Made by a program: the position numbers and the translations under genes
Assembly: GCA_013695355.1 (NCBI GenBank)
Contig: JACDAQ010000051.1
Span: 1-47,596, forward strand
DNA length: 47,596 nt
DNA from: Candidatus Protochlamydia sp.
GTDB taxonomy: Bacteria > Chlamydiota > Chlamydiia > Chlamydiales > Parachlamydiaceae
Reading direction: 5' to 3'
Part shown: piece after piece, positions 25,119 through 33,823 of the stretch
Layout of the letters: the number at the start of each line of letters is the position of its first letter
How positions within the stretch are numbered: position 1 is the first letter of the stretch
The notes under the pieces: model-generated
Database searches by the model: none
Seen by the model: only the letters and a program-made list of their open reading frames with translations
What the model was told of the DNA's origin: nothing

Positions 25119-28100
25119 GCCCAATCAGGCCGCATATTAAGCTCATAATTCAACTCATAAATGGCCTTATCGATCAAATAGGCCTGCAGCAAGCTTTGAA
25201 AAAGAAGCGGGCTTTGTGGAAATAAGGGAATAGGGCATTGTGAAGCGGTCTGAACATAGGATTTTAAAAATATATCTACTATATATTTATACCAGGCATC
25301 CGCCCATGGTTCCAGCAAAATTTTATAATCCTCCGGAATTAAATCTACTTGTAATGATGCGTGGGCGGCATAATGAAAAGAGCGCAACATTCCTGCCACA
25401 TCCCTAAGGGCCGACTTTTTAAGCCGCCTGGCACTTAAAGAGGCAAGAGGCTCCCCTTCAAAATCGACAATATAAAAATCCTTGCCGGTATAAAGTACCT
25501 GCCCCAAATGATAATCTCCATGGATTCGTATTTTAAACATTCTAAATTTATTTTTCATGCAAAGGTAGTAAAGGTCCAAAATGTCCTCTTCCCTTTTAAT
25601 GACCGCCTCTATTAAACCATGTGATTTTTCAGGCAGATTTTTTATCCTCCAAAGCGTTTGAAATACTTTGCGCGTGCGGCTCCTCATCCCCTGATAAATA
25701 GAGCGCTGGTATAAAAGAGAAAAAGGTTCAGGAGCAAAATTAGGCTCATCATAGCTTGAGCTTAAAGCCAAATGCAATTCTGCAGTTCTTTGCCCAAGCA
25801 GGCGGATGGCCTCCTTATAGTTTCCGCCGATCAATGTTTCAATCCCGTTAATGCCATTTACAATCATGTTATTGGCCATGATCTGTTCATAAAAATCAGA
25901 AAGGGCTTCCAGGCTAAGAGACCATCCAGTCCCTTGATTGGAAACTACTGTTTCGAGAATAGCTACACAGGTCGGAGTGTGGTCAGGCCTATGCCAATCA
26001 AGGCTGCCCCCAAATTGAGGCACATGCGGAAAATGCGCTTTCTCTGTCAAAAACTTTTCCATCTCTTTATCGGGATGCACCCCTTCTTCAAGTTTGCGGT
26101 AAAGCTTTAAAAAATATTTTTGATCATAAATAATAGAAGTATTGCTCTGCTCCCCTTTAACAATGACGGAGGGAAGCACTAGTGCACTTTTCGCATGTTT
26201 CCGATCAAGATCGGGACTTGCATTGCCTGCCAGTTTGTTCAAGCCGAATTTAATTTTGCGCTGATTTAAAATCGTTCGAAAAAGTTTTTTCCTTAAACTG
26301 TCTTGCAAAATGCCGTCGAAGATTATCATTGGGAAATTTGCATATTGAATAGATGCGATAATACAATGAGGAGCTTCGTGTATGACTTTTTCTGCTTCCA
26401 AACCAGATGCAAAAGAAAGCGGCAGGCAATATGTTTCGTTAAACTCCTGTTCAAGAAATCGGACCGATAGAAAACATAAATAGGAATTCTCGACAGGAAA
26501 AAGATCCATAATTTCGACACTATGAATTTTTGCTGTTTTATGCCCGAACCAACGCATATTTTTTAAAAAACGTGGAAAAATTTTTTTTGTCAATTCGCTT
26601 CGATAGGGCTCATCGAAAATTGAATCCAGCCGCTTGCCTGCAATAATGTTTGGAACACCTTCCTCACTATATATTTTATCTATGGCGCTTAAGCTAAGCC
26701 GCAGCCAAAAATAACCGTAAGGGCCAAGTGTAAAAGGGTACATTTCCTGTCTGATAGGGGGAAATACATTATGGTGAAATAGTTCTATAGGAATATAATC
26801 GGTAAATTTCGTAAGATCAAGCTCGGCTGCTTGAGGGAAGCGGGAAAGGTTAGTGACAACCAGAATTATTTCTTCGTCAATAGTACGAGTAAAGGCCAGT
26901 ACCTTGTAATTATTGGAGTGGACAAATTCCAGCGCTCCTGAACCAAATGCCGCATAACTTTTGCGAATGGCAATAATTTTTTTGATCCATGAAAGAAGAG
27001 AGGAGGGATTTTGTTCCTGATTTTCTACATTTACCATTTCATAGTTATATTGAGGGTCAATAATCAGCGGGAGATATAGCTTTTGAGGATTTGCTGCAGA
27101 GAAACCCGCATTAACATTGGCGTTCCATTGCATAGGGGTGCGAACCCCATTGCGGTCTCCCAAATAAAAATTATCCCCCATTCCGATCTCATCCCCATAA
27201 TAGATGACTGGTGTACCTGGAAGTGAGAAAAGGAGAATGTTCATTAATTCAATTTTAGACCTGTCATTGTCCATAAGGGGGGCTAAACGGCGGCGAATTC
27301 CCAGGTTAATTCTCGCTTTGGGATCTTTGGCATAAACGCGGTACATATAATCCCTTTCTTCATCAGAAACCATTTCCAAAGTTAATTCATCATGATTTCG
27401 AATAAACATGGCCCATTGGCAAAGGGGAGGAAGAGGAGGCGTCTGTTCAAGGATGTCCATAATGGGAAAACGATCTTCCATATGGATTGCCATAAACAAA
27501 CGCGGCATCAGAGGAAAATGAAAAGCCATATGGCATTCGTCGCCTTGTCCAAAATAGGCAATCGCATCTTCTGGCCATTGGTTCGCTTCGGCAATTAAAA
27601 TGCGGTCTGCATAATGGCGGTCTGTATGTGCTCTCAGTTTTTTGAGGAACTGATGCGTCGCCTCCAAATTTTCACAATTTGTACCTTCCGCTTCAAAAAG
27701 ATAGGGAACAGCATCTAAGCGCAGTCCATCCACGCCAAGATCAAACCAAAAATTCATTGCACGTAAAATTTCTTTTTGCACCAGCGTATTTTCAAAGTTA
27801 AGGTCTGGTTGGTTCGAATAAAACCTATGCCAGTAGTAAGCCTTTGCAATAGGGTCCCATGCCCAATTAGATTTCTCAAAATCCTCGAATATTACCCGTG
27901 CATCCAGATACTTGTCAGCCTGATCGCTCCAAACGTAGAAATTCCTAAAAGCAGATCCTTTTTTGGCACGACGGGCCCTTTGAAACCAGGGGTGCTGGTC
28001 CGAAGTATGGTTAATGACAAGCTCGGTGATTACTTTTATATTCCTTTCATGAGCTGCCTTTAAGAACTTACGAAAATCCTGCAGAGAACCATACATTGAT

Positions 28101-28315
28101 TGCACATTCAAATAGTCCGAGATATCGTAGCCGTCGTCTTTCATGGGGGATGGAAAAAAGGGAAGCAGCCATACAGCTGTGATCCCAAGTGATTCCAGAT
28201 AGTCCATTTTTTTTAGCAATCCGTTAAAATCCCCTATCCCATCCCCATTGCTGTCAAAAAAAGCTTTAATATGCAGCTGATAGATCACCGCCTGCTTAAA
28301 CCATGATGCCTTCAT
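25073..28315 (-). CDS. treS: Trehalose synthase-maltokinase fusion (TreS-Mak)
   Basis: A 1080-residue bifunctional enzyme. Residues about 1-545 are a GH13 trehalose synthase with nucleophile D201 (GLRLDAVPYL), acid/base E243 (ILIAEANQWPED) and D309 (FIRNHDELTLEM). From about 575 to 1080 is a maltokinase with the APH-like catalytic loop IHGDYHLGQVLY and the metal site IVDFEGEP, ending with the typical IPCRGIL helix. Together it turns trehalose into maltose and phosphorylates it to maltose-1-phosphate, the substrate of GlgE. It lies 22 bases downstream of glgE, with a strong AGGTGAG ribosome-binding site. The same fusion occurs in several bacterial phyla and has been reported in environmental chlamydiae. 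No frameshift. Confidence 0.95.
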   Translation of the reverse strand: MKASWFKQAVIYQLHIKAFFDSNGDGIGDFNGLLKKMDYLESLGITAVWLLPFFPSPMKDDGYDISDYLNVQSMYGSLQDFRKFLKAAHERNIKVITELVINHTSDQHPWFQRARRAKKGSAFRNFYVWSDQADKYLDARVIFEDFEKSNWAWDPIAKAYYWHRFYSNQPDLNFENTLVQKEILRAMNFWFDLGVDGLRLDAVPYLFEAEGTNCENLEATHQFLKKLRAHTDRHYADRILIAEANQWPEDAIAYFGQGDECHMAFHFPLMPRLFMAIHMEDRFPIMDILEQTPPLPPLCQWAMFIRNHDELTLEMVSDEERDYMYRVYAKDPKARINLGIRRRLAPLMDNDRSKIELMNILLFSLPGTPVIYYGDEIGMGDNFYLGDRNGVRTPMQWNANVNAGFSAANPQKLYLPLIIDPQYNYEMVNVENQEQNPSSLLSWIKKIIAIRKSYAAFGSGALEFVHSNNYKVLAFTRTIDEEIILVVTNLSRFPQAAELDLTKFTDYIPIELFHHNVFPPIRQEMYPFTLGPYGYFWLRLSLSAIDKIYSEEGVPNIIAGKRLDSIFDEPYRSELTKKIFPRFLKNMRWFGHKTAKIHSVEIMDLFPVENSYLCFLSVRFLEQEFNETYCLPLSFASGLEAEKVIHEAPHCIIASIQYANFPMIIFDGILQDSLRKKLFRTILNQRKIKFGLNKLAGNASPDLDRKHAKSALVLPSVIVKGEQSNTSIIYDQKYFLKLYRKLEEGVHPDKEMEKFLTEKAHFPHVPQFGGSLDWHRPDHTPTCVAILETVVSNQGTGWSLSLEALSDFYEQIMANNMIVNGINGIETLIGGNYKEAIRLLGQRTAELHLALSSSYDEPNFAPEPFSLLYQRSIYQGMRSRTRKVFQTLWRIKNLPEKSHGLIEAVIKREEDILDLYYLCMKNKFRMFKIRIHGDYHLGQVLYTGKDFYIVDFEGEPLASLSARRLKKSALRDVAGMLRSFHYAAHASLQVDLIPEDYKILLEPWADAWYKYIVDIFLKSYVQTASQCPIPLFPQSPLLFQSLLQAYLIDKAIYELNYELNMRPDWASIPCRGILYHLNSI

Positions 28316-28337
28316 AATATCTCACCTAAGTTTTGGC

Positions 28338-30287
28338 CTAATTTCGGGAAATTTTAAAAATAGCTGCAGGCATCACTTCAGGATCAAGCTTTAGGGTCTG
28401 GCTTGCCCCCTGCCAGCTGGATTTTTTGTCTAAAAGAAGCTCATGAACATTAAAAAGACTTTTAGCGGTTAGACCTAATGCATCCAAAGGAAGGACCAGG
28501 TCGGAAGCCTGACAATTAAAAGGGTCCAAATTGACTGCAATCAAAAGAGCGTTAAAGGGGTAGGCAATTATTTTGCTGTAATAAATTATTTGATCGTTAT
28601 TTGTGCTGAGAAATTTAATATTACCTGTTTGCTGTAATGCCGGATTTTGCTGACGAATTTGATTAAGCAAAGAAATCAGGCTGTTCAAACTCCCTGGGGC
28701 GGTACGGTCCCAAAAATGACCTTCGTATTTTTCGGCATTTAAGTATTCTTCAGTGCCTTTTACTGCCTCGTGAACCATTAGCTCAAAGGGAGGGCCGTAT
28801 ACTCCATAGTTGGAGGAAAGGGTAGCGGCTAAAATTAACCGGATGATAAACTCAGCCTTTCCTCCAAACTGTAGTTCTTCCGTCAAAATATCTGGTGTAT
28901 TCGGCCATAAATTAGGGCGGAAATATTCTTTTATTTCGCCAGTGGTCATCTCGGTTACATAGTCAGTAAGTTCTTTTTTAGAGTGGCGCCAGGAAAAATA
29001 GGTATAGGATTGAGAGAACCCTACTTTTGCCAGGTGGTACATAATTTTTTGTCGCGTAAATGCCTCAGCCAAAAAAATAATCCCTTGGTATTTTTGCCTG
29101 ACCTCAGAGATTAGCCATTCCCAAAATGAAAAAGGCTTGGTATGAGGATTGTCCACACGAAAAATAGTAATACCGTGGTCAATCCAGAAAAAAACAATCT
29201 TCTTAAGCTCCTCCCATAGTTCTTTCCAATTTTCAGTCTCGAAATTAAAAGGGATGATATCTTCATATTTTTTTGGCGGATTTTCGGCATATTGAATAGA
29301 ATTGTCAGGGCGCCAACTAAACCATTCAGGATGCTCCTTGATAAAAGGGTGATCAGGAGAGCATTGGAAGGCCAGGTCTAAGGCAGGTTCAATGTTCATT
29401 TCTTTGGCTTTGGCAACTAAGTTTTTAAAATCTTCAAACGTCCCAAGCTCAGAGTGAATGGAATAGTGCCCTCCATCCTGGCTCCCAATGGCCCATGGGC
29501 TTCCAGGATCATTATTCGAGGCAAAAAGCCTGTTATTGGGCCCTTTACGGTTGGATCTTCCAATTGGATGGATGGGAGGGAAATAAAGCACATCGAATCC
29601 AAGCCCAGCGACATAGGAAAGGCAGCTTTCGCAATCCTTGAATGTTCCAGGCTGGCCTGGCCGGCTGCTTGCTGATCGGGGAAACATTTCATACCAGGCG
29701 CTGAACAACGCTCTCCGAGGATCGACAATGACCTGTAATATTTTATCAAATTTTACCACATGCTGTTTGCTGGGATAGCGGTCGCGCATTAAAGCATACA
29801 GAATTGGATCCATAGCTAAAAGGAAGGCCTCATTGTCATTTTTGACATTTTCAATTGCCTTGAGCCGCAAACTTAATTCTTCCTCCGCCTGATGTTGCAG
29901 GGCTGTCTTAATTAGTTCGATTCCCATTAAAATCTCAACCGAAATATTTATTCCAGCCTTAAACTTTTTCTCAAGATCTAATTGCCAGGTTTTAAATTCA
30001 TCGATCCAAGCCGTCACAATATAGTCATAAAATCCTAAAGAATGCACATTAAAATGACCCTTCCATAGATCATTTTCCAAGCCAGCCATATGGGTAGAGT
30101 TCCAGGCCGTTTGGTGACTTCTGCGATAAAGAAGCGAGGCAGCAATTGTGCTATGTCCATCCGTAATAATATCAGCAGTTATATCCACCCTGTCGCCAAT
30201 AATTCTTTTAATTGGATACCGCCCCCCCTCTATTTGAGGAAGGACGTTTGCAATTAAAGTACGAGCTCTCCCTCCATGGCTGAGCAT
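28338..30287 (-). CDS. glgE: Alpha-1,4-glucan:maltose-1-phosphate maltosyltransferase
   Basis: A 649-residue GH13_3 enzyme that transfers maltosyl units from maltose-1-phosphate to growing alpha-glucan. An N-terminal beta domain (about 10-110) and helical insert precede the TIM barrel. The nucleophile is D379 in IFRVDNPHTKP and the acid/base is E408 in IIFLAEAFTRQ, followed by the diagnostic KVGFSQSYTYFSWRHSK. Length matches characterised GlgE (about 660-675). First gene of a two-gene minus-strand operon with treS-mak; AGGTG lies eight bases before ATG 30287. Cytosolic. No glgB lies nearby in the window, so branching must be encoded elsewhere. Confidence 0.95.
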   Translation of the reverse strand: MLSHGGRARTLIANVLPQIEGGRYPIKRIIGDRVDITADIITDGHSTIAASLLYRRSHQTAWNSTHMAGLENDLWKGHFNVHSLGFYDYIVTAWIDEFKTWQLDLEKKFKAGINISVEILMGIELIKTALQHQAEEELSLRLKAIENVKNDNEAFLLAMDPILYALMRDRYPSKQHVVKFDKILQVIVDPRRALFSAWYEMFPRSASSRPGQPGTFKDCESCLSYVAGLGFDVLYFPPIHPIGRSNRKGPNNRLFASNNDPGSPWAIGSQDGGHYSIHSELGTFEDFKNLVAKAKEMNIEPALDLAFQCSPDHPFIKEHPEWFSWRPDNSIQYAENPPKKYEDIIPFNFETENWKELWEELKKIVFFWIDHGITIFRVDNPHTKPFSFWEWLISEVRQKYQGIIFLAEAFTRQKIMYHLAKVGFSQSYTYFSWRHSKKELTDYVTEMTTGEIKEYFRPNLWPNTPDILTEELQFGGKAEFIIRLILAATLSSNYGVYGPPFELMVHEAVKGTEEYLNAEKYEGHFWDRTAPGSLNSLISLLNQIRQQNPALQQTGNIKFLSTNNDQIIYYSKIIAYPFNALLIAVNLDPFNCQASDLVLPLDALGLTAKSLFNVHELLLDKKSSWQGASQTLKLDPEVMPAAIFKISRN

Positions 30288-30375
30288 AAAACACCTATAA
30301 TTTTTTTAATTTTACCTATACTTTGGTATATACAGGAACTGGTAAAAAAATGTAATTTTTGTTATAACTGTGAAT

Positions 30376-31830
30376 ATGGTTCCAATCAATTGCTTTATCT
30401 TTAGATACATCTCCTTGAATGAGGATATCTCTCTTTCAACAAATTATAAAATTAATAAATCGAGTATAATTCAAGAAATATATTTAGAACAAAATTCTAA
30501 TTTTCAAAATTTAATAAAGGATCTCAAATCTGCAAAAAAACAGCAATTTAAGGATATTTTAAAAAAAATAGAAGATTTAAAAGATTTGATTGTTTTTAAC
30601 AGTGAAAATAATGTAGAAGCTAATTATGAATTATTTCAATTATTATCCAACACAAATTATAAATTAAAATATTTAAAAAAAATTAACATCGTAAAAAATT
30701 ATTTAATTTCCTACATCCCCTCTTATTTTGCAAAAATTCCTTCTGAAATACATGTTCATCATATAATTAAAATATTTCCACCCAATCGGGCATCCTGGGA
30801 AAAATTAAAAGATATTTATGAATTCAATCCTGAAATTTTAACCATTTGGATAGAACAACAAAAACTGTCAATCAATTCATTAGGAATTCTGCCTAATGAA
30901 TTTCATTTAATAAGAAAATTAAAATATATCGATTTGTGCTCATATTATTCTGACGATAAAATTAAATTAGAAAAATTTACTAACTTTCATACATTAATAA
31001 TTAATTGCTCATTAACACCATTTAAAAACCTTTCCTTATTAAAATCATTAATAAAACTTCATTTACTTAATTGCAAAAAAATTAATGACACGGATGTTGG
31101 AATATTAAGTACACTCACAAATTTGACCGATTTAAAGCTTGAAAGAAGCTGTGTAAAGGAAAGAGGCATAAAAAAAATAAGCAATTTACCTAAAATTAAA
31201 TTTTTAGGTCTTTCAGAAAACAAATATGTAGGCGAACCTTCAATTGTTGCGTTTTCTTTATGCACTCAGTTATTAGCCCTTAATTTATCAGGCTGCGACT
31301 TCATCCCTAAAATTTTAGATCCATTAGCAATTTTAACAAACTTACAAGCCATTGATCTTTCTAATTGTATGAATGTTAATTTTGCTCCTCCTTTTTTAAG
31401 ATGGCTTAAAAATCTGACCTTTCTTGATTTATCCTATTGCGGTTTAAAAAGGGAATCTCATGATGGTTTAGCCGAGCCGGACAGTCTTAGTTCAATTGCA
31501 AATCTCAAAAATTTAACTGCGATAAGTTTATCAAGGACGCATGTCAATGACACTGCTTTAGGTATATTTAGTTCTTTTCGGAAGATAAAAATATTAGATT
31601 TAACATTATGTAGTGAAATAACAGATGCTGGTATGTTTTCACTGATAAATTTGAATGCTTTAGAATTGCTAAATATTTGCGGATGCGTAAAAGTAACCGA
31701 TCGTGGAATTGAGGCATTAACTCATTTAAAAAATTTATACTGGATTAATGCCAGCGGCTGCCCTAATATTAATGAAAAATCACTTAAATCCTTTAAACAC
31801 TACACTTTTTTTGGCCGGAAAATTTTTTAG
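30376..31830 (+). CDS. Leucine-rich repeat protein (eukaryotic-like, possibly F-box-type)
   Basis: A 484-residue AT-rich gene. An N-terminal lysine-rich helical part (about 20-115) leads to PSEIHVHHIIKIFPPNRASW (about 119-138), which weakly recalls an F-box helix. LRRs follow from about 185 to 475, several of the cysteine-containing F-box-LRR type: LDLSYCGLKRES, LDLTLCSEITDAGMFSL, LNICGCVKVTDRGIEAL, INASGCPNINEKSL. F-box/LRR effectors are a known expansion in amoeba-infecting chlamydiae, where they may hijack host ubiquitin ligases; the F-box here is uncertain. ATG 30376 and GTG 30370 are both possible; neither has a good ribosome-binding site. Much lower GC than the neighbouring glgE suggests separate acquisition. 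Confidence 0.8.
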   Translation: MVPINCFIFRYISLNEDISLSTNYKINKSSIIQEIYLEQNSNFQNLIKDLKSAKKQQFKDILKKIEDLKDLIVFNSENNVEANYELFQLLSNTNYKLKYLKKINIVKNYLISYIPSYFAKIPSEIHVHHIIKIFPPNRASWEKLKDIYEFNPEILTIWIEQQKLSINSLGILPNEFHLIRKLKYIDLCSYYSDDKIKLEKFTNFHTLIINCSLTPFKNLSLLKSLIKLHLLNCKKINDTDVGILSTLTNLTDLKLERSCVKERGIKKISNLPKIKFLGLSENKYVGEPSIVAFSLCTQLLALNLSGCDFIPKILDPLAILTNLQAIDLSNCMNVNFAPPFLRWLKNLTFLDLSYCGLKRESHDGLAEPDSLSSIANLKNLTAISLSRTHVNDTALGIFSSFRKIKILDLTLCSEITDAGMFSLINLNALELLNICGCVKVTDRGIEALTHLKNLYWINASGCPNINEKSLKSFKHYTFFGRKIF

Positions 31831-31977
31831 TAAGCAGGGCTATTTAAATTTTCTCCCCCATACGGATATTCGAATTATTCGGATCGAATTTAAAAGCAAT
31901 CCTGCCTTTTTATATCAACAAAATTTCAAATCTATTATGATGAAAAATTATATATGTAGGGAATGACAGGTTAAATT

Positions 31978-32181
31978 ATGCGTGAAAAAATGCATGTAAA
32001 AATTGTAGCAAAAAGTGAAAAAAGCAATGATCTCGAATTTTGGTTGAAAAAAACACCCGAAGAAAGGATTAATGCCGTCGAATTTCTCAGAAGCCAATAT
32101 TATGTTTTAGCCGGCTATGAATCTACTCCGAAATTTGTTCCTTCACTAAAAATAAGACGAAAAAGTGAATATCCATTCTGA
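31978..32181 (+). CDS. Small conserved TA-associated-like protein
   Basis: A 67-residue protein of a widespread small family, recognisable by FWLKKTPEERINAVEFLRSQYY. Such proteins commonly neighbour nucleotidyltransferase or other toxin-antitoxin-type genes; the function is unknown. ACAGG lies eight bases before ATG 31978, and an alternative in-frame ATG lies at 31990. It is intact, whereas the following DUF4160-like genes are damaged. It may be the surviving part of a module. Confidence 0.65.
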   Translation: MREKMHVKIVAKSEKSNDLEFWLKKTPEERINAVEFLRSQYYVLAGYESTPKFVPSLKIRRKSEYPF

Positions 32182-32301
32182 TTTTATAGATTTTATAACT
32201 TTTTTAAATCAAAATAAGCCTTCGCCTGTTTTGAGGTAAGCAAAAATTTTTGGGTCGAAGTAACTTTTGAGTAAACTAATATTAAATTTAAGAGGTAGCA
32301 T

Positions 32302-32536
32302 ATGATCAAACTAGTTGATGGCGTAAAAATTACTATGTCAATTGATGCTTTGGATTTGCCACATATTCAAGCTACCTATAGAAATTATCATGGATTATTT
32401 AGCATAAAGACAGGAGGGTAGGTTGATTAAGGGAAGTCTGCCAAGTGAGCAGGCTATGAATATCGAAAATTGGGTAGTTCTTAATGAAGAGAGACTTATG
32501 TTTAATTGGAAACTTTTAACTTATACGAATAATTAG
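32302..32536 (+). pseudogene. Frameshifted DUF4160-family gene
   Basis: ATG 32302, with AAGAGG before it, opens 39 codons (VDGVKITMSIDALDLPHIQATY) ending at TAG 32419-32421. The rest of a DUF4160-type protein continues in the next frame from about 32423 (LIKGSLPSEQAMNIENWVVL, FNWKLL) to TAG 32536. Joined, they make the usual about 78-residue DUF4160 with the HFHA-like core changed to LPHIQA. One frameshift explains the break. DUF4160 genes usually pair with DUF2442 in TA-like loci; none is seen here. Confidence 0.75.
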
Positions 32537-32583
32537 GCAATAATATAAAAATAATAAGTGAAATTTCTGGAATAAAAATTGGT

Positions 32584-32829
32584 ATGGAATATAAGCCACG
32601 CTTTGTGCCCTATATTCAAGCAGCATGCGATCAAAAAAAAGCAATATTTAGTATTGAATCTAGTGAAATGATAGATGTTCTCGATGGAACCTTTGACGAT
32701 TTCCCCTATAAAGAAAGATGCTTAGTATCTGCTTGGATGACAATCCATAAACAAACTCTTATGCAAAATTGGGAAAGTTTAGAAATAGAACCAAATATAC
32801 AATTAAAAAATATAAGGCCACTACAGTAA
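32584..32829 (+). CDS. Second DUF4160-family gene, start probably lost
   Basis: An 81-residue reading from ATG 32584 with DUF4160 features: KPRFVPYIQAACDQKKAIFSIE (family: PPHFHAxY..), SEMIDVLDGTFDDFP, WMTIHKQTLMQNWE. The homologous frame continues upstream to 32533 and includes ISEISGIKIG, which matches the family's N-terminus, but the codon where ATG is expected reads ATA (32551-32556). So the gene either lost its start or begins internally at 32584 without a good ribosome-binding site. It is related to, but not a recent copy of, the frameshifted gene just upstream. Confidence 0.6.
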   Translation: MEYKPRFVPYIQAACDQKKAIFSIESSEMIDVLDGTFDDFPYKERCLVSAWMTIHKQTLMQNWESLEIEPNIQLKNIRPLQ

Positions 32830-32899
32830 CCATTCTTGCTAAAATACTTTTAAAAAAAAGTGCCTGAAGTGAGTCGAAGCTATTAAAAAAGATATTTGT

Positions 32900-33823
32900 T
32901 TATTCCCCGGCTTTAACTAAACGCTCCTCGACCGTCATCCAAAGCCCCTCTCGAGGAAAGTCCATGTCTACCCATGCTTCACTGGCCCCTTCAACGTCCA
33001 GCTGTCGAAGCACTTGATACAAATGCTCCGCCACTTCCTCTGCTTTGAAAATGGAACCCATAAAGAGCACTTTTTTATCGGGCGGATAGTGCCTCTCAGT
33101 AAATCCTAATACGAAAGAAACCTCATTTAATTTGGACCTGTCCCCTAAAAACAATTTAGCTTTAGGGGCATAATGGCGGAAAAATTGCCCAGGGCAGATG
33201 GGCTTTTCGGCTTTGAAAAGGGCAGGGACATAACCAAGAATGCTTTCAAATTCTTCGGCTGCAATTGCGCCCAGACGCCCGATCATCCAGCGAGACTCTT
33301 CATAATAAAGTATAGTCGACTCTAAACCCTGGGAACAGGAACCCCCATCTAAAACTGGAAAATTCTTTCCAAAATCTGTTTCAACATGCTCATATGATGT
33401 GGCTGAGGGCTTGCCTGAAAGGTTGGCGGAAGGCATCACAAGGGGGCCGGAAGCTTCGATGACTTCAAGCGTCATTGGATGACGGGGCATGCGAAAGCCT
33501 GCTGTAGGCAGATGGGCCCGCACTAGAGGTGGAACTAGATCAGGCTGGATGGGAACAATCAGAGTTAACGGGCCAGGCCAAAAAGCTAGGGCCAATTCAT
33601 TAAATCGGGGAGGAATTTTCCTGGCATAATATTCGATATCAGAAAGGCTGCTCACATGAATGATGAGTGGGTTGCCCAAAGGCCTTCCTTTTAATTTGAA
33701 TATTTCTTCAATAGCTTTTGGTTGTGACAAGGAAGCTGCCAGTCCATAAACTGTTTCAGTGGGAAGAGCCACTACCCTTCCTCCTTTCAATTGAGCTATG
33801 GCCGAAGGAACAGAAATTCGCAT
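32900..33823 (-). CDS. L-threonylcarbamoyladenylate synthase (Sua5/YwlC type)
   Basis: A 307-residue Sua5-type enzyme. It makes threonylcarbamoyl-AMP for the universal t6A37 modification of ANN-decoding tRNAs. The YrdC domain spans about 5-190 with ALPTETVYGLAA, KLKGRPLGNPLIIHV, FWPGPLTLIV, GFRMPRHP and MPSANLSGKPS. A C-terminal Sua5 domain (about 205-305) is connected by a linker containing PGQFFRHYAPKA, which closes over the active site. It follows sufS with no gap between the sufS stop and its ATG, so it is the last gene of the suf operon. Confidence 0.93.
   Translation of the reverse strand: MRISVPSAIAQLKGGRVVALPTETVYGLAASLSQPKAIEEIFKLKGRPLGNPLIIHVSSLSDIEYYARKIPPRFNELALAFWPGPLTLIVPIQPDLVPPLVRAHLPTAGFRMPRHPMTLEVIEASGPLVMPSANLSGKPSATSYEHVETDFGKNFPVLDGGSCSQGLESTILYYEESRWMIGRLGAIAAEEFESILGYVPALFKAEKPICPGQFFRHYAPKAKLFLGDRSKLNEVSFVLGFTERHYPPDKKVLFMGSIFKAEEVAEHLYQVLRQLDVEGASEAWVDMDFPREGLWMTVEERLVKAGE

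Noticed and set aside
29417-29749. 110-codon minus-strand frame inside glgE
   Set aside because: Alternative frame of a well-supported gene.
31748-31966. 72-codon frame overlapping the LRR gene's end
   Set aside because: Out-of-frame shadow without a start signal or protein-like composition.
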